The notes under the pieces are model-generated. The model did no database searches, was not told where the DNA came from, and saw only the letters and a program-made list of their open reading frames with translations. This document shows positions 61,322-64,000 of a stretch of DNA of 64,000 bases, in pieces; the first letter of the stretch is position 1; each line of letters starts with the position of its first letter. The stretch is from Tannerellaceae bacterium. GTDB lineage: Bacteria; Bacteroidota; Bacteroidia; Bacteroidales; Tannerellaceae. The DNA lies in the NCBI GenBank assembly GCA_021201295.1, contig JAJQFE010000026.1:1-64000 (forward strand). Reading direction: 5' to 3'. The translations under genes were made by a program, and so were the position numbers.

Positions 61322-64000
61322 TTATTTGATTTCTATCTGTCCTTCATCCCCATCTTCCCAGTCCTGAAGCGTTGCAGAGATCAGTATCTGTGTCTTATTG
61401 AGTGTCACAGTAATGACGGTCTGTTTACCTCCTTCAAAGGTGAGCGCTTCGGTCAATACTCCATAGAAAGGTGTGGATGGATAGCCTGGAAGAGTAATAG
61501 ACAGGATGGTATCTCCTACAGCTTTATTCTGTGGCATCACTAATGCGCTGTATTGCACTCCGTCTGTTTCTGTTTTGGGCGTGACATTCATCGGTCCACT
61601 GGAACTTGTAATGGAGGCAGAGGAAATATCCGCGACTCCTGTCAGGTCGAAATCCAATAGTTTAATTCCGGCACCTACCAGCTCAGAAGTCCCATTGAAT
61701 CCTTCTCCCGGCTCTAATTTGATCACCGCTTTGCTGGTCACATGCTGAAACACGAAATTAACGGGTGCCGGTTGAGTCAACTGTACATTACTCATTAGCA
61801 GGTCATCTCTGTCATAATATGCTGCTCCCGCACTGTTCTGTTCTTCTGAAATGGTCCAGGTGAATGTGGTGGTGCCACTCAGGGTGGGTTCACTATTCAC
61901 AGGGGAGTAAACACCGGTGATATTCAGTGCACTGTTTGGAATATCATCCCAGTAAATGGGGGTGCCAGTCCATGCATAACTACCAGTGGTCTGGTCGTAG
62001 GTGTAGGTAAGTGGCATATTGGCCCCCGGATTATTGGCCGGATAATAGAGGTAAATACTTTTTCCCTTAAAGAAGTCATCTGTCTCACCTACTTCCGCGG
62101 TTATGGTTACGGTAGAAGCTGTCATGGATATCTCCGGACCGTCTTCCCAGGGGAGAACCGTGGCACTCAGCGTAACAGCGGTTTTACTCATATCGATTGT
62201 TAACAACGTACTTACGCCTGCATTGAAAACAATCGTCTGGTCATAAGATGCTGTATACGTCCGTCCGTTGTATTGCATCTGCACTACGGTAGAACCTACG
62301 GTGCGGTCCTGTGGCTAAATCAGGGCTATCGCACTGTTATTGTTGGTTCCCACGTTTTTAGCTACTGCAATATTCCCTGTCGTAGTGCCCGGCTCAAAGA
62401 CACCGTTACTGAGCGTTCCTCCTGTGAAATAGTTAGGAAGGATAATATCCATAGACTCTAATTCGGTGGTGGAGAATGTGCCGTCATCTGACGTGAGTTG
62501 TACCACTACCTGTGCGGCTGCATGGTGCAAGGTGAAGTGTACTCCGTTACTTGCTGCTACGGTTGTGTCTCCTACCAGGAAATCATCGATCTGGTTATTC
62601 GCCGAAGCATTGTAACCGGTCCGGGTAATCGCTGCGTAGAAGTGGGTTGGATCCGGAAGGGATTCCCAGTAAGTAGGAGTACCGGATGTAAAGGTGTCGG
62701 TTGCTGCCACATAAGTATATGTGTTCAGGAAAGTACGGTCCGTGCCGTCTGCATAGTACAGCATTAACTGTTCACCGTTGTTCACTCCGTCAGCCCCTGT
62801 GACAGTAGTACCGATGGTCACTACGTCCAGGTCATAGGATTCATATTCCCAGTCTACTACGGTTGCGCTTACAGTCAGTCCTGTTTTGCTGGCCATCACT
62901 GTTAACTGGTAAGCTATGTCTGCTTCAAATAGGAAGCCATTCGGATCGGTGACTTCGTAATCTCTTCCATTAATGGTGACCCGTAGCAACGGATCGGTGG
63001 AGGAGATGGTTTGCGGTTGGAATAGCGCTACTCCGTTGGTCAGGTCTGAACGGTCTACTGTGATGTCTGCCCGGGTAGTTCCTGCTACAAATGTTCCTGT
63101 ATCCTCATCACCACCTGTCAGGTAGTTCGGTAAGGTAATGGTTGCATTCCGGATATCTTCTTTGGAGAAGGTACTGGAGATTAATTGTACGATTACTTTG
63201 GAGGCAGCGTGTCGCAGGGTGAAGTTTGCTCCGGTGAAAGGTACGACCTCCAGTTCATCAGCGATCAGGATGTCCGGTAACTGGGTGTTGTTCAGTGCCG
63301 GGGTCTGGATGATCGATGCTCTCAGTGTAGCGGGATTTTGTGTGATATCTTCCCAGTAGACCGTGTCGTCCGGAATCCATTCGCCTGTTGCTGAATAGGT
63401 GAATTGCGTTAACAGGGAGAAGGTATCCTCATCCGTACTTTGTATATATACGTTCATTTCATCTCCTGCAAACACTCCGGTACTTGTTCCGGCGGCAGTA
63501 CTTACCTGTAGTATGTCATAGTTGTAAAGACCTCTCGGTTGCTAGGGTTCAATGGTGGCACTGACCATGATTGGTGTCCGGGATAAGGTCAGGTTGAACG
63601 TATATTGATTCCCTCCTTCCAGTGCCAGATCCCCACTCATGTATGCCAGATAGGTATTTCCGGTGGAGGTTACGAATTCAAAGATGACTCCGTCTCCGGC
63701 ATCCCGGGGCAGCACAATAGCTTTCCGGTAGGTATCACTTTCCCCTGAACGGTTGGGAACGATAATATCTGCCTGGTTGGTCACATTTATAAATCCATCA
63801 TTGAACAGATCATAGGTTGTCTGTGTGTACATACCCTGAAGGGTAAGGTTACAATCCTCTAAAGACACGAAATCTCCGTCGTCTTCAATGGAAAGGTTGA
63901 AGATTAATTTGGATAAACGGTGATGGAAATGTAACTGCACATCCGAATTGGTCTTGTTATATCCGGCTGCATGTTCTGCTGTCATCAGGTCTATGGCTGG
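61322..64000 (-). pseudogene. Tandem-domain fimbrillin-like protein with two in-frame TAG codons (5' end beyond window)
   Basis: One minus-strand frame runs from the window edge to TAA at 61322, interrupted only by TAG at 63542-63544 and 62315-62317. It holds four tandem fimbrillin-like domains. Each has an HxxSK-type strand (FHHRLSKLIFNL, LRHAASKVIVQL, LHHAAAQVVVQL, FQHVTSKAVIKL) and ends with a (V/I)SAT-like strand followed by W and acidic residues. Alignment of the copies shows what the stops replaced: ALI(stop)PQ against ALFQPQ (Gln), and IEP(stop) against VDW and LPW (Trp). Both fit transitions (CAG to TAG, TGG to TAG). The start and any signal peptide are outside the window. Confidence 0.85.

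Noticed and set aside
33441..64000. Reassignment of TAG to glutamine, since TAG often stands where Gln is expected
   Set aside because: TAG also ends intact genes here (clpX, ung, the OstA-like gene, the araA chimera). One in-frame TAG replaces Trp, not Gln. The broken genes also carry TGA codons and frameshifts, and no essential gene has an internal TAG. A suppressor tRNA outside the window cannot be excluded.
48000..64000. Higher GC by eye in the right part of the window, suggesting horizontal transfer of the fimbrillin block
   Set aside because: The aroE-menG-purC-phoH genes, which are housekeeping, look as GC-rich as the fimbrillin genes, so the shift is not specific to the cluster. I did not compute values.

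Overview
The window is bacterial chromosome from a member of the Bacteroidales (phylum Bacteroidota). The evidence is an unbroken str-S10-spc-alpha ribosomal cluster with Bacteroidales-style proteins (cysteine-poor L36, S14 and S4, no tuf, no adk between secY and map), promoters of the Bacteroidota type (TTTG or TTG about 19-20 nt before TAnnTTTG), an envelope-biogenesis set (OstA-like, LptB, LptD, SurA-like isomerases), a galactose/arabinose cluster of the Bacteroides kind, and FimA/Mfa-type fimbrillin lipoproteins. The genus cannot be fixed from the sequence alone.

Layout. 1-16822 (minus): rpsL, rpsG, fusA, then the S10, spc and alpha operons down to the start of rpoA, all intact. 17131-30580 (minus): tig, clpP, clpX, recQ, three periplasmic chaperone/isomerase genes, an OstA-like gene, a small membrane protein and mutL. 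30753-33054: CPBP protease (plus), lptB and a DoxX protein (minus). 33441-36290 (plus): a broken tryptophanase gene, tRNA-Arg(CCG) on the minus strand, and a broken asparagine synthetase A gene, followed by ung. 37049-41955: lptD, an HD-domain gene and a NamZ-type muramidase. 41851-48270 (minus): a galactose/arabinose block in which galM, the sugar transporter, galK and the NUDIX regulator are intact but araD has an internal stop and araA is truncated and fused to a sugar acetyltransferase. 48373-51836 (minus): aroE, menG, purC, phoH. 51983-52639: DUF5715 lipoprotein. 52640-53325: gene-free, with clustered short inverted repeats. 53326-64000 (minus): a fimbrillin lipoprotein cluster in which four of seven genes carry stops or frameshifts.

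The most notable pattern joins several of these observations. mutL keeps its reading frame but its nearly invariant ATPase motif GFRGEAL reads GFQGGAL, inside an 8-base G/C run. ung carries an extra proline, encoded by a 9-base C run, between the catalytic histidine and the DNA-intercalating leucine. Dispensable genes in the same window carry many lesions. The nonsense codons are compatible with transitions (CAG to TAG, CGA to TGA, TGG to TAG), and most of the frameshifts are single-base changes in homopolymers. That is the spectrum expected when mismatch repair and uracil excision are weak. Essential genes are free of such lesions. This is an inference; assembly error in homopolymers and ordinary relaxed selection are the main alternatives. 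I did not find a CRISPR array, a phage, an insertion sequence or a recognisable defence system.
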